A stretch of DNA of 26,301 bases from a bacterium (GCA_024222485.1 JAAEPJ010000236.1:1-26301), one strand, 5' to 3'. Shown: positions 1 through 8,708, counted from the stretch's first letter. Numbers and translations: made by a program. Notes: a model not told the origin generated them from the sequence alone.

Positions 1-139
1 GTTGGATAAATGATTATAATTATGATTTTCCACATCAGAGCCTTAATTATTTAACACCTAATCAATATTATCATAAAGAACTTAAAGTTGCTTTATAAAA
101 CTCTCCCATTTTTTTCTTGACTAAAAGGGGTACATTACA
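1..139 (+). mobile_element. 3' end of an insertion sequence (left copy), with terminal repeat
   Basis: These 139 bases are an exact inverted copy of 26163-26301. They hold the last 31 codons of a transposase and then about 40 bases ending in ...TACATTACA. Read outward from the other copy the end is TGTAATGTACCCC..., with the TG/CA termini usual for IS3-type elements. The match stops sharply after base 139, which I take as the element boundary. The rest of the element and its target duplication lie outside the window, so the family (IS3 or IS481) is not fixed. Confidence 0.85.
3..98 (+). CDS. IS3/IS481-type transposase, C-terminal fragment (left copy)
   Basis: The frame starting at base 3 is open from the window edge to TAA at 96-98 and encodes 31 residues. 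These include NYDFPHQSLNYLTPNQYY, the typical end of the integrase core (rve_3) of IS3/IS481 transposases, where the pattern is YN..RPH.SL..LTP. The arginine usually seen before PH is F here. The catalytic DDE residues lie upstream, outside the window. The gene is cut by the window edge, so this says nothing about whether the element is active. Confidence 0.8.
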   Translation, partial: WINDYNYDFPHQSLNYLTPNQYYHKELKVAL

Positions 140-331
140 CACAAATAAAGACCCCACCTTTTTAATATAAAAAAATAAATTCTATTTTTAATTATACTTA
201 AAACTGCTTTATCATATCAATATTAGAATATTCAATATCAAAAAGGATAAAGAACTATTAAGCTATAAAAAAAGGTTGATTGAATATCCATAAAAAGGGA
301 TTAATTTTAGGCTATAAACTACAAAATAAAT

Positions 332-404
332 AGCGGAAGACGAGGTTCGAACTCGCGACCTCAACCTTGGGAAGGTTGCGCTCTACCAGCTGAGCTACTC
401 CCGC
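332..404 (-). tRNA. tRNA-Gly, anticodon CCC
   Basis: The minus strand folds as a complete 73-nt cloverleaf. The acceptor GCGGGAG pairs with CTTCCGC with one G-U, and the D arm contains AGCTCAGCTGG. The anticodon stem CAACC/GGTTG encloses the loop TTCCCAA, giving anticodon CCC at 34-36. The T arm contains GTTCGAACC. The discriminator base is T and the CCA end is not encoded. It reads the GGG glycine codon. No clear promoter or terminator was found next to it. Confidence 0.95.
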
Positions 405-839
405 AGTAAAACACCGTGCAACACAAGCAACAGTAAACAGAGTATCAAAATTTTAATTCTAATTGCGTTAAGTCTTTCTTAAGCAGCCCTTAACAATATA
501 CTTTAATAATATTCATATAAATTATTTCTCTTAAAAACGAATGATGCATATTAACATAAACCGATTCTTTTGTCTATTTGTACTATTTTTACTATTGATA
601 TCTTAGCGTGAACGCCACACAATAAATGTATATGATTTTTATCTATCCCTAGTTTTTCTATTTCTATTTCATATCTATTTATTTCAACATTTTAACAATA
701 ATAACTTTTTGAATAAAACTACACCCATAAAATTTTCTAAAAATATTAAATTATTTTCTGTAGTCAGGCAAGTGATTTGGTCAGTTAAAAAAAATTTCAG
801 AGTAAAAAATAAAGTTATAAAATAACAATGCCATAAAAA
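405..839. other. Non-coding gap between the two tRNA genes
   Basis: This 435-bp AT-rich stretch has no convincing ORF: the one open frame here overlaps the tRNA-Ser gene and resembles nothing. I found no strong hairpin and no transposase trace. It may carry the tRNA-Gly promoter, but only weak -10-like sequences are visible. Confidence 0.5.
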
Positions 840-926
840 CGGAGAGGGAGGGATTTGAACCCTCGAACGGTTACCCGTTACACGCTTTCCAGGCGTGCGC
901 ACTAAGCCAGACTATGCGACCTCTCC
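840..926 (-). tRNA. tRNA-Ser, anticodon GGA
   Basis: The minus strand gives a class II tRNA. The acceptor GGAGAGG pairs perfectly with CCTCTCC, and the anticodon stem CACGC/GCGTG encloses the loop CTGGAAA, so the anticodon is GGA. A long variable arm (around AACGGGTAACCGTT) and the T arm GGGTTCAAATCCC follow. The discriminator is G, as expected for serine, and CCA is not encoded. It reads TCC and TCT codons. Confidence 0.95.
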
Positions 927-935
927 AAGTTTTTT

Positions 936-964
936 ATGTTATCTAATAAAATAACTATTATCAA
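936..964 (-). promoter_or_regulatory. Sigma-70-type promoter of tRNA-Ser
   Basis: On the minus strand TTGATA (959-964) is separated by exactly 17 bp from TAACAT (936-941). The tRNA 5' end lies 9 bp further on. Both hexamers are close to consensus and the spacing is ideal, so transcription would start a few bases before the mature tRNA. Confidence 0.7.
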
Positions 965-1097
965 TCCTAACTTCTACCATTTCTGCCGTTTTATATAATC
1001 CTTAAGGGCTACAGACCAAACATCCGCTCCTAAATTTGAACAATACATTTTGTTTAGCATATCTCAAGATAAAACGACTTTTCCCCTCTGTTAATAT

Positions 1098-3023
1098 TTA
1101 TGTCACTCTATCAACTAGTTCCTTTACGACCTTTGGGCCGAGAGTTACGATTGTCTCGCCTAAATTCTTTACAATATCTGCTAAAACCAATCTATACTTA
1201 GGCTTTGAAAAAGTACCCTTAATAACTAAACTTTTTACTAAAGGGTTAAATTTATTTACTTCAAAATCTAGCTTTAAATCCAAGCTCTTATCAATAAACC
1301 CTAGCTTGCCTTTTAAGTCAATATTACCTAATTCTTTCGTCTTATTCTTAAACTCAAAAATATCTAAAACTCCTTTATCAAACTTAGCTTTTAAAAAAGT
1401 CGCATCATAGTGTATAGTAGAAAGATTTTTTTTATTAAAGTTCTCAGCAAACTTATTAAAAATCTTAATATTTTGAAACTGACCGTCCTTTGTCAAAAGC
1501 TCAACGGTCCCCTTAAAATCCATAATCTTTGGACTAGCAAGCTTTGATAAAATAGTAAAGCTTCCATTAGCCTTCCCTGTAACATTATACTTTAGTCTAA
1601 AAACTTCGGCAATACCATCAAGAAAAATATTTTTGAGACTAATGTCTGCATTATAAATTTTTGTATCCAAATCAAGTCGAGCATTACCACTTAAAAACCC
1701 CTTATTAAAATCAACCTTAAGACCATTAAAATATAAAAAATGACTATCCGTTAATAAATTCGTTTTAACATTATCAAAAACTAAGGTCTCATATATTATT
1801 TTATCAAAAATAAGTTGCCCTCTAATCCCAGACTTTTTTAGAGTAAGAGGATAGAAAAAAAGACCATATGCTTTTAAATTTTTTGTAGCCATATCTAAAA
1901 GTTCAAGGCTGAGCTTGTATCTTTTTTTATCAGCAACAAAGTCAAAATGCCCTCCATTTATAAACCCTGACAAATTTTTAACGACAAAATCCTTACCTGA
2001 TAAAGCAACCGTGCCAAATACCTCCGAAAATTTAGCTCCAAAAATATCAAAATCAAGAAGGTCCGCAATCAAAACTATAGAGTTGGTATTTAAATCATAT
2101 TTTTTTATCAAGTATGCATCAATATCAAGCTTGCCTTTATTGAGCTTCCAAAACTTATCAATGATTAAGGTCGTTAATGTTTCCGCTTTAAGGTCATTCA
2201 CTTGAATATTAAAGCTATGAGTTGTCTTAGTAAAATATCCAGACATGGTGATATCTTCATTTAAGATTTTTAAAACAGCTGAATCTATATTAATTTTAAA
2301 CGGAGATTTCGTATAAAAAATTCTATAGTCAAGAGTACACCCAACTCCCATATCTTTTTTAAGTTTGCCATAAATAACTTCAGTAGATTTAAAGTCAGCA
2401 ATCCCATCTAAAGTAATCTTATCTATGCTCTGCATCCTTAAATTACAATCGGTTCGGCCAGGTCCACTTAAATAAGGTGAATATTTACTAAGGTCTTTAC
2501 ACACAAGCTTTAAACCAATCTCTAAGTCGAAATCATTATTATCTAAAATTTTCAGTTTACCAACCGTTGTGTTAACAGCAGTGATCCCCGTTGTCGAAAC
2601 CTTAAGCTTAGTAATATCAAACTCTAAGCTTTCAAAACTGAAATTTGCCTCTGCTAACAAAAAGTAAGTATTTATAGTTGTCTCTAACTTAAGATGATTA
2701 TTATTTTTAATTTTAACATTTGTATCATACAACTTAATCGTATCAGTCAAAGCATACTCAAGTCCATCAAGTTCAATAATACCAAATTTTAAATAGCTTT
2801 TTTTAGCAGTAAAAAAAACTTTTCCCTCTCGATAAACGATCAAATTGGCAATACAAATTCCTTTCAAAGAGATATCCAAGTTTAAAAATTCAATCTCATG
2901 CTTAATGATCTTCTCAATCTTCTTTTCAACTATTTTTTGTATTTTAGAAGTTTGCAAACAAAAATGTCCCCCCACCATTAATAAAATTAAAGTAGTGATA
3001 ATAATCATTAAAGTCTTTTTCAT
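1098..3023 (-). CDS. AsmA-like envelope protein
   Basis: A 641-residue protein with a single N-terminal membrane segment (about residues 3-22, after MKKT) and a long, beta-rich periplasmic part without cysteine clusters or enzyme motifs. The C-terminal third (about 440-640) has the pattern of AsmA-like C-terminal domains: GNARLDLDTKIYNADISL, then a conserved stretch with DGQFQNIKIFNKF, then GNIDLKGKLGF.DKSLDLKLDFEV. AsmA/TamB-family proteins form beta-grooves that span the periplasm and are linked to phospholipid transport and outer-membrane assembly. The ATG start is preceded by AAAAGGA about 7 bases upstream. The gene is 83 bp downstream of exbD on the same strand and probably shares its transcript. 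The family call is from pattern only, and the exact subfamily is not known. Confidence 0.65.
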   Translation of the reverse strand: MKKTLMIIITTLILLMVGGHFCLQTSKIQKIVEKKIEKIIKHEIEFLNLDISLKGICIANLIVYREGKVFFTAKKSYLKFGIIELDGLEYALTDTIKLYDTNVKIKNNNHLKLETTINTYFLLAEANFSFESLEFDITKLKVSTTGITAVNTTVGKLKILDNNDFDLEIGLKLVCKDLSKYSPYLSGPGRTDCNLRMQSIDKITLDGIADFKSTEVIYGKLKKDMGVGCTLDYRIFYTKSPFKINIDSAVLKILNEDITMSGYFTKTTHSFNIQVNDLKAETLTTLIIDKFWKLNKGKLDIDAYLIKKYDLNTNSIVLIADLLDFDIFGAKFSEVFGTVALSGKDFVVKNLSGFINGGHFDFVADKKRYKLSLELLDMATKNLKAYGLFFYPLTLKKSGIRGQLIFDKIIYETLVFDNVKTNLLTDSHFLYFNGLKVDFNKGFLSGNARLDLDTKIYNADISLKNIFLDGIAEVFRLKYNVTGKANGSFTILSKLASPKIMDFKGTVELLTKDGQFQNIKIFNKFAENFNKKNLSTIHYDATFLKAKFDKGVLDIFEFKNKTKELGNIDLKGKLGFIDKSLDLKLDFEVNKFNPLVKSLVIKGTFSKPKYRLVLADIVKNLGETIVTLGPKVVKELVDRVT

Positions 3024-3106
3024 TGATTAATCCTTTTCTATATTTATCCATTTTAAGAGAAAATAACTTTATCTAAAAGCATTACAAAAAAAATTATAAT
3101 AACATC

Positions 3107-3526
3107 TCAAGTAATTTCGATACCTAAAGAAATATCTTCAATACCCATTTCTCTTATTAGGTTTAAAACTTGCACAACGGCATCGTATCTAACATCTTTA
3201 TCCCCATTTAAAGTAACCGTTTTCTCTCCATCTTTCATGGCTAGTTCTTTAATAAATATTTTTAAATTTCTAAACTCTATTTTTTTATCATCCAAATAAA
3301 TATGCCCTTTTTCATCAATAAAAATTATAATATTATGATTCGGTCTCTGCCTATTTTCAGTTTCAACTTTTGGCAGATTAATTTTAATTTTTGACTGAAT
3401 AAGTAAAGGAGTTGCAATCATAAAAATAATCAATAAAACTAAAGCAATATCTGTCAATGGCGTAATATTAATTGAAGTAAAAAGATGTGCTCTTTTCTGT
3501 CTCTTATAAACGCGTGTAAATCTCAA
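3107..3526 (-). CDS. exbD: ExbD/TolR family biopolymer transport protein
   Basis: A 139-residue protein with a short cytoplasmic N-terminus, one transmembrane helix (about 22-43) and a periplasmic domain. The helix carries TPLTDIALVLLIIFMIATP, with Asp26 at the site of the proton-carrying aspartate of ExbD/TolR. The start is TTG, overlapping the TGA stop of exbB in TTGA, with AGGGAAAG about 10 bases upstream, so the two are translationally coupled. With ExbB it forms a proton-driven motor in the inner membrane that powers outer-membrane processes. No TonB, TolA, TolB or Pal gene is beside it, so an ExbBD or TolQR role cannot be separated from context. Confidence 0.9.
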   Translation of the reverse strand: MRFTRVYKRQKRAHLFTSINITPLTDIALVLLIIFMIATPLLIQSKIKINLPKVETENRQRPNHNIIIFIDEKGHIYLDDKKIEFRNLKIFIKELAMKDGEKTVTLNGDKDVRYDAVVQVLNLIREMGIEDISLGIEIT

Positions 3527-4143
3527 GTTTCTTTCCCTACTAAAATTAATGTCTCATCTATTAAAAGCTCCATATCATTAATGAAGTTTTCCACTCGATT
3601 AGTCAAATAGTTATAAAAGACCACTGCAGGAATAGCAACAAAAAGTCCAAATGCCGTTGTCACAAGAGCCTTAGAAACACCCCCAATCACTACTTCAATC
3701 CCACCCATCCCTTGTAGAGAAATATTAGTGAATGCCTGCATAATCCCCAAAATAGTTCCAAGAAGACCAATATAAACAGAGACATTAGCAATTGTGCCAA
3801 TGACTATAATATATCTTTCCAAATCTTTAATATTTTTATTGAGCTCTTTTTCTGCAATCTTCATAATCGTTTTATGTGATCTGTCTTTATTCTTAAAAAT
3901 AGCAGCCGCAATACTAGAAAAAGGAGATAAAACTAAAAAATCACATAAAGAAAGAATTGAGTCAATATCTTTTTTTTCATAGAAATTCTCCATTTTTGAG
4001 ATAAATGATTCTACACTTATTCGTGATTTGAGATAAAAAAAAATTAAGCGATTAATAATAAAAGAAATAGAACATATAGAGCATAAAATCAAAATATAAG
4101 AGATTATGCCTCCAGAATTTATCCATGTTAAAATTATTTGCAT
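3523..4143 (-). CDS. exbB: MotA/TolQ/ExbB family proton channel protein
   Basis: A 206-residue protein with three transmembrane segments (about 11-35, 108-138, 155-180) in the ExbB/TolQ arrangement: a large cytoplasmic loop after helix 1 and a conserved pair of helices, YIGLLGTILGIMQAF and GGVSKALVTTAFGLFVAIPAV. The small-residue and threonine positions that line the proton path are present. The ATG start has AGAAGGGA about 8 bases upstream. It leads a likely exbB-exbD-AsmA transcript and overlaps exbD. It supplies energy from the proton gradient to an envelope partner that is not encoded here. Confidence 0.9.
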   Translation of the reverse strand: MQIILTWINSGGIISYILILCSICSISFIINRLIFFYLKSRISVESFISKMENFYEKKDIDSILSLCDFLVLSPFSSIAAAIFKNKDRSHKTIMKIAEKELNKNIKDLERYIIVIGTIANVSVYIGLLGTILGIMQAFTNISLQGMGGIEVVIGGVSKALVTTAFGLFVAIPAVVFYNYLTNRVENFINDMELLIDETLILVGKET

Positions 4144-4246
4144 TGCTAATCCCTTCTAATATTTTCTATTTTACCGTAGCAAATAGAACTTAAGTGTCTC
4201 TCTAAACTTATACAAAAAATTATCGGAAATAAAAAAATAGCTAGCC

Positions 4247-4729
4247 TTAAAATTGTTTGAGCGTAACATTTTCAGTCTCAAAATCATAAATCATCACAGT
4301 AGAAACCCCAAATTTTTTTGCAGAACATTCTCCAGGATTTAAAATCCTTGTTGAGTTAATAACTATGTCCTCAACATGGTGAGTATGTCCATGAATAATA
4401 AGATCTGCCTGCCGCCTTATTTCTAGAGGAATCAAAAGAATATTATGAACCAAAACAATACGAATACCGCATAACTCAGTTACAACTATCTGTCCAGAAA
4501 GTTCTAATTTAGCACCCAACTTGGTTATTAATTCGGATTCCGCTTTATCCGTATTGCCAAAAGCCAAAATCAACGGCATATTCAATTTATTGAAAGCCTC
4601 TGCAGTATCAACTTGTGAAATATCCCCTGCATGAAAGACCTTATCTACTTTTTCTTCATTAAAATATCTAATGGCTTTCTTAATATATTCTAAATTATCA
4701 TGTGTATCAGAAATTACTCCTATTTTCAT
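4247..4729 (-). CDS. YfcE/MJ0936-type metallophosphoesterase
   Basis: A 160-residue calcineurin-fold phosphodiesterase. The metal ligands of the family are all visible: D8 and H10 (SDTHDN), D36 (HAGD), N59 (GNTD), H95 (LVHN) and the H115/H117 pair (HGHTH), with the typical NPG at 131-133. Members hydrolyse phosphodiesters in vitro with Mn2+ or similar ions, but their natural substrates are mostly unknown. The length is usual for the family. The start ATG has AAAGGAG upstream with a rather long gap of 13 bases. It lies about 60 bp after purN and may be in the same transcript, but nothing ties it to purine synthesis. Confidence 0.9.
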   Translation of the reverse strand: MKIGVISDTHDNLEYIKKAIRYFNEEKVDKVFHAGDISQVDTAEAFNKLNMPLILAFGNTDKAESELITKLGAKLELSGQIVVTELCGIRIVLVHNILLIPLEIRRQADLIIHGHTHHVEDIVINSTRILNPGECSAKKFGVSTVMIYDFETENVTLKQF

Positions 4730-4788
4730 TAAAACGATAAAACTCCTTTTTTAGTATAATTTAACTATTAAAATAATATCTACAATAC

Positions 4789-5355
4789 TTAATTTGCAAT
4801 AAACTTCTTTACTGCTGCTGCGTAAATAATATGCTCCACTTTTAATACTTTACTAGCGATCTTTTTTGCCGTATCACAATCACTTATATCAACCTCTTCT
4901 TGCATAATAATAGGTCCTGTATCACATTTCTCTGTAACAATATGAACCGTCGCTCCACTAACTTTATCGCCTGAAAAAAAAACTGCCTCATGGACATGCA
5001 TACCATACATACCAACACCACCATACTTGGGAAGTAAAGAAGGATGAATATTCAGAATATTGTCTTTAAAAGTGTTAAAAATTATCTTATCTAAGATAAA
5101 CATAAAGCCTGCTAAACAAACAAAATCAATACTTTTTTTGTTCAAAAGTGCAATAAGCTCTTTAGTATATTCTAATCTAGACTTTCCTTTAGGTGATAGA
5201 AAAATAGCTTCAATCGCCTTGTTTTTGGCATATTCTAAACCTAAAGCATCAGATTTATTGCTAATAACGCAATCCACTTTAATACCTGCACTTACTAATG
5301 CTCTTAGATTTGAACCATTTCCCGAAATTAGTACTGCTATTTTTTTTTCTCTCAC
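4789..5355 (-). CDS. purN: Phosphoribosylglycinamide formyltransferase
   Basis: PurN transfers the formyl group from 10-formyl-tetrahydrofolate to GAR, the third step of purine synthesis. The 188 residues have the phosphate-binding SGNGSNL (11-17) and the catalytic triad N102, H104 (NIHPSLLP) and D145 (CDTGPI). The loop KYGGVGMYGMHVHEAV is the variant seen in part of the family in place of the enterobacterial one. The start is GTG, overlapping the purM TGA stop as GTGA, with GGAAAGG about 11 bases upstream inside purM. The two genes are therefore translationally coupled. Length and motifs are complete, so it should be functional. Confidence 0.95.
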   Translation of the reverse strand: MREKKIAVLISGNGSNLRALVSAGIKVDCVISNKSDALGLEYAKNKAIEAIFLSPKGKSRLEYTKELIALLNKKSIDFVCLAGFMFILDKIIFNTFKDNILNIHPSLLPKYGGVGMYGMHVHEAVFFSGDKVSGATVHIVTEKCDTGPIIMQEEVDISDCDTAKKIASKVLKVEHIIYAAAVKKFIAN

Positions 5356-6335
5356 TTTAAAATAACCTTTCCATCTCCAAGGATAACTTCACCGATAACT
5401 TTAGCATCACTAATAAAACTCAAAATACGATTAACATTATCTTTCTCCGCTATAATAACCATGCCTATCCCCATATTAAATACTCTGAACATATCCGATT
5501 CTTCAATACCTGCTTTTTCCTGCATAGTCTTAAAAATATCTAAATGACTTATCTTCTCTTTTTCAAGCACAACATCTAAACCACCTGGCAAAACTCTAGG
5601 AATATTGCCAGTCAAACCTCCACCCGTAATATGTGCAAATCCATTAGCCAATTTATTTTTAATAATTGGTCTTAGATCTTTGACATAAATCCTCGTTGGA
5701 ACAAGTAACTCCTCAGCAACTCCTGCTAATTCTTTTTCATTAAATATTTTTCTAACCATTGAAAAACCATTGCTATGAACACCCGTTGAAGGCACCCCTA
5801 TAACAATATCTCCAACTTTAATCTCTCTACCATCTATAATATCCTCCTTTTCCACAACACCAACTGTAAAACCTGCTAAATCATACTCACCATCAGCGTA
5901 GAAGTCTGGCATTTCCGCAGTCTCCCCTCCGAGTAAAACACAATCCGCTTGCTTACAACCTTCCACAATACCAGATATCACACTTTCAGCTTGATCAAGT
6001 TTAAGTTTGCCTGTTGCAAAATAATCAAGAAAAAATAAAGGTAATGCTCCACCTGTAATAATATCATTGACGCACATAGCAACAAGATCAATACCAACAG
6101 TATCATGTTTATCCAACATAAAAGCTAACTTAAGTTTTGTCCCAACGCCATCAGTACCAGAGACCAAAACAGGATTCTTATAACCTAAAAGCTCATAAGC
6201 ACCACCAAACCCGCCAAGACCACCAAGCATATTTTTTTTAGGCATATTTTTTGTCATATTTTTAATACCAACCACAAGTTGATCCCCTGCCTCAATATCA
6301 ACCCCAGCATCTTTATAAGTAAACTTTTTATCCAT
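5352..6335 (-). CDS. purM: Phosphoribosylformylglycinamidine cyclo-ligase (AIR synthetase)
   Basis: PurM closes the imidazole ring of AIR from FGAM with ATP, step five of purine synthesis. The 327-residue protein has VSGTDGVGTKLKLAF, GGETAEMPDFY, the PSTGVHSNGFSMVRK loop and HITGGGLTGNIPRVLP, all in order. I chose ATG at 6335 (MDKKFTYKDAGVD), because GGAG lies 8 bases upstream and family N-termini begin there. A TTG 27 bases earlier would add nine residues without support. Its stop overlaps the purN start. It lies 39 bp after the glucan-phosphorylase-like gene. Confidence 0.95.
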   Translation of the reverse strand: MDKKFTYKDAGVDIEAGDQLVVGIKNMTKNMPKKNMLGGLGGFGGAYELLGYKNPVLVSGTDGVGTKLKLAFMLDKHDTVGIDLVAMCVNDIITGGALPLFFLDYFATGKLKLDQAESVISGIVEGCKQADCVLLGGETAEMPDFYADGEYDLAGFTVGVVEKEDIIDGREIKVGDIVIGVPSTGVHSNGFSMVRKIFNEKELAGVAEELLVPTRIYVKDLRPIIKNKLANGFAHITGGGLTGNIPRVLPGGLDVVLEKEKISHLDIFKTMQEKAGIEESDMFRVFNMGIGMVIIAEKDNVNRILSFISDAKVIGEVILGDGKVILK

Positions 6336-6374
6336 TATTATTTCTCCATATTTTAAAAACAAAAATTTTTCACT

Positions 6375-8708
6375 TTACTTTCTACAAATTTCATGGGCTA
6401 AAATAGCTGGCAAAAACATCTTATCATAATAATGCCTACTCATGATATTAATATTCAATTTATGTTGCCATGTTAATAAAGCTTGCTGCTTTATTTCTTT
6501 AAATTTCTCATAATCATTGTAGTAGATATTAGAAATCTTACGCATTATGTTAAGAAAGTTATCCGTTGAATAAGGTTTAAGCATAAAACTATTCTCTCCC
6601 TCGGACAACCACTCAAGAGCACCATCACTAGAGTTAACAGTAATATTCCCATGACCAAGTGAACGCATACCGCTTGTGCCACAAGCTTCCTCTCCAAGGG
6701 CAGGAATCTCTAAACAAACATCACCAAACTCTGCAGAGTCTCTTAAAAGTCGTCCTAAGCCCCCTTCTTCAGCTGGGATGAAAAAAAAGTTATCAACCAA
6801 TTCTGGTGCCACTTCAAAATCATGGGATAAACTACTACGCCACCTGCCGTTCATCCAATTACAAAATTCATAAATCCAGCTTTGCGAGACTTCATCATTA
6901 GGATGGGCCATCCCACCAACTATAACTTGAAAGCCAAGCTCCCCACAAAGTATTCTTATAATATCTTTTAAAAGCGGCCATTGATTTTTATAATCCACAA
7001 TCCTACGAACAGCCCATGCAGAAATTTTCTTAGGGTTTAAAAAACTTGGTTGCTGATTAACTCCTCGCTTAGAATTCCAATAACTTGCTGATGCACCATT
7101 CATGATACCAATAATTTTATGATGAAATTTTTTATTAGTTAAAATCCTTTCTTTGACAATTCCAACTTGGTTGGCGGAGACTGTATTAATACGGTCAGCA
7201 AGTTCAGCTGCAGCATGAGTAAAATCGAGCTTTCCTTTATTCTCCGGATCAAAAATCTTTTTATAAGAATAAGGAATCTCTAAATCATCAAAAGCCGTAT
7301 AAAAAATTTCTAACCCTGCAGCACGCGGCGTATGAATAGTAAATAAAATTCTTGTATCCTCAAAAAAATTATCACCATTTGTCATATTTTTCCATTCTTT
7401 AAGGTTCACTGCAGACAAAACAGGATGAGCTTCATTTAAATGCAATACTGCTGGCTTTATATCAAGGACTCTTAACAAAACAGGTGTCACCTTACCAATT
7501 AAAACCTCTTGCAAAAGTCTGTGTTCTCGGGAACCCGTATATAAAATATCAAAAACAAGAGGCTCTTCCAAAAGATAAACAGTACTTCCTCCACGATTTA
7601 TTTGCCAAATCTTCACAACATATTTATTCGCTGAAATAAAAACTAAAATTTCCAGTTGTTCGCCTGTCTCTTGATTAATAACAGGGTGAAGTCCTTTATA
7701 GTCAACGACCTTTTCCTTAATCACTTGCCTCAAATTCTTATCAATGGTCTGTATACGCCTTCTTTGATAAAGAGGAATTACCCCCATAGTTGAAAGTCCA
7801 ATCTCCGCAAAGCCTTCCATACTACATCCAGCAAGAATCCCCAGTCCACCATTAAAATTAGCTTCAACTGCATCATTGTTCAGACTATAAAGCTCCGGGA
7901 TAAACATTTCCATACACATATAAACAATATTCTTATTATCTAAGCTATAGTTATTTTTAAAAAATTGTTCTGAAGGAATACCTTTAAGATTCACTTGATC
8001 ATAAATTAAAGAATAAAGGTTAGCCTTATCACCATTAATTTTTTCTATTCTAAAACAGTGTGCAGCATTCTTCTTTAGAAGAACTTTAAGTCCAAATTTT
8101 TGTAAATTTTCTGCTTTCCGAAGATAAACTCTATCATTCAGCATATCTTCTAATAGAAAATATTCACAGTCTGTCTCATTAAAATACGTGGTAATGATTG
8201 TATCATGACCAGACTTTATATCTTCATTCATAACAAATAAAAAATTATGAGAAAATACTGTATAAAAATGTGTTGACTTAATCTGTAAGTCTGTTTCTAA
8301 CTCTCCAAAAATAGTTTTAATAATTAATGAAAAATCAAAATTTTTAATTTCTAATGAAGAAAGTGGCTTATCCTTTATAATATTTATAATTACTTCAAAG
8401 TATCTATCCACATTTTTGTGTTTTTTGATAGAATAAAATGCAGTCTCATTTGGAACAACTAAAAAATCAAAACCATTTTTTTGAAAATCTTTCCCCGTCT
8501 TAAAATATACTTCGTCACTAATCAAGTTTTGGATAGTATAGTTCTCTCCAGAATTAATAAAATCAAAATGTAATTTTAGATTAGCATAACGACCATTTTG
8601 ATTATAAATACACAAACGCTTCTCATCAATAAAGTCAAAAATATCAATATTATCAGCCAATTGCTTTTTTTTTATATTTCTTATTCTAAATATATTGCTA
8701 ATATTCAT
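6375..8708 (-). CDS. GT35 glucan-phosphorylase-like protein lacking the PLP lysine
   Basis: A 777-residue protein. Residues about 258-705 match the short-type alpha-glucan phosphorylases: NFNGGLGILAG (285-294), HLNEAHP (423-429), TIHTPRAAG (457-465), RRIVDYK (568-574) and EEACGTSGMRS (673-683). In phosphorylases the last motif ends GMK, and that lysine holds pyridoxal phosphate; here codon 682 is CGT (Arg). The lysine of the GKAHP motif is also replaced (GGMAHP, 598-603). Residues 1-255 are not phosphorylase. They hold two similar beta-rich modules ending near residues 96 and 224 (LISDEVYFKTGKDFQKNGF and MLNDRVYLRKAENLQKFGL), resembling the C-terminal beta domain of alpha-amylases. The start ATG has AAGAAGGA close by. 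It may be an inactive, regulatory or glycan-binding relative, or an enzyme without the cofactor. I would not name it glgP. Confidence 0.75.
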   Translation of the reverse strand: MNISNIFRIRNIKKKQLADNIDIFDFIDEKRLCIYNQNGRYANLKLHFDFINSGENYTIQNLISDEVYFKTGKDFQKNGFDFLVVPNETAFYSIKKHKNVDRYFEVIINIIKDKPLSSLEIKNFDFSLIIKTIFGELETDLQIKSTHFYTVFSHNFLFVMNEDIKSGHDTIITTYFNETDCEYFLLEDMLNDRVYLRKAENLQKFGLKVLLKKNAAHCFRIEKINGDKANLYSLIYDQVNLKGIPSEQFFKNNYSLDNKNIVYMCMEMFIPELYSLNNDAVEANFNGGLGILAGCSMEGFAEIGLSTMGVIPLYQRRRIQTIDKNLRQVIKEKVVDYKGLHPVINQETGEQLEILVFISANKYVVKIWQINRGGSTVYLLEEPLVFDILYTGSREHRLLQEVLIGKVTPVLLRVLDIKPAVLHLNEAHPVLSAVNLKEWKNMTNGDNFFEDTRILFTIHTPRAAGLEIFYTAFDDLEIPYSYKKIFDPENKGKLDFTHAAAELADRINTVSANQVGIVKERILTNKKFHHKIIGIMNGASASYWNSKRGVNQQPSFLNPKKISAWAVRRIVDYKNQWPLLKDIIRILCGELGFQVIVGGMAHPNDEVSQSWIYEFCNWMNGRWRSSLSHDFEVAPELVDNFFFIPAEEGGLGRLLRDSAEFGDVCLEIPALGEEACGTSGMRSLGHGNITVNSSDGALEWLSEGENSFMLKPYSTDNFLNIMRKISNIYYNDYEKFKEIKQQALLTWQHKLNINIMSRHYYDKMFLPAILAHEICRK

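Noticed and set aside
684-902. 72-residue minus-strand ORF
   Set aside because: It runs through the tRNA-Ser gene and its upstream part has no protein-like pattern; it is a chance open frame.
1036-1410. 124-residue plus-strand ORF
   Set aside because: It is opposite the AsmA-like gene, has no start signals and is explained as its shadow.
6336-6362. TTG start for PurM
   Set aside because: It lacks a ribosome binding site and adds residues not seen in the family; GGAG precedes the ATG at 6335.
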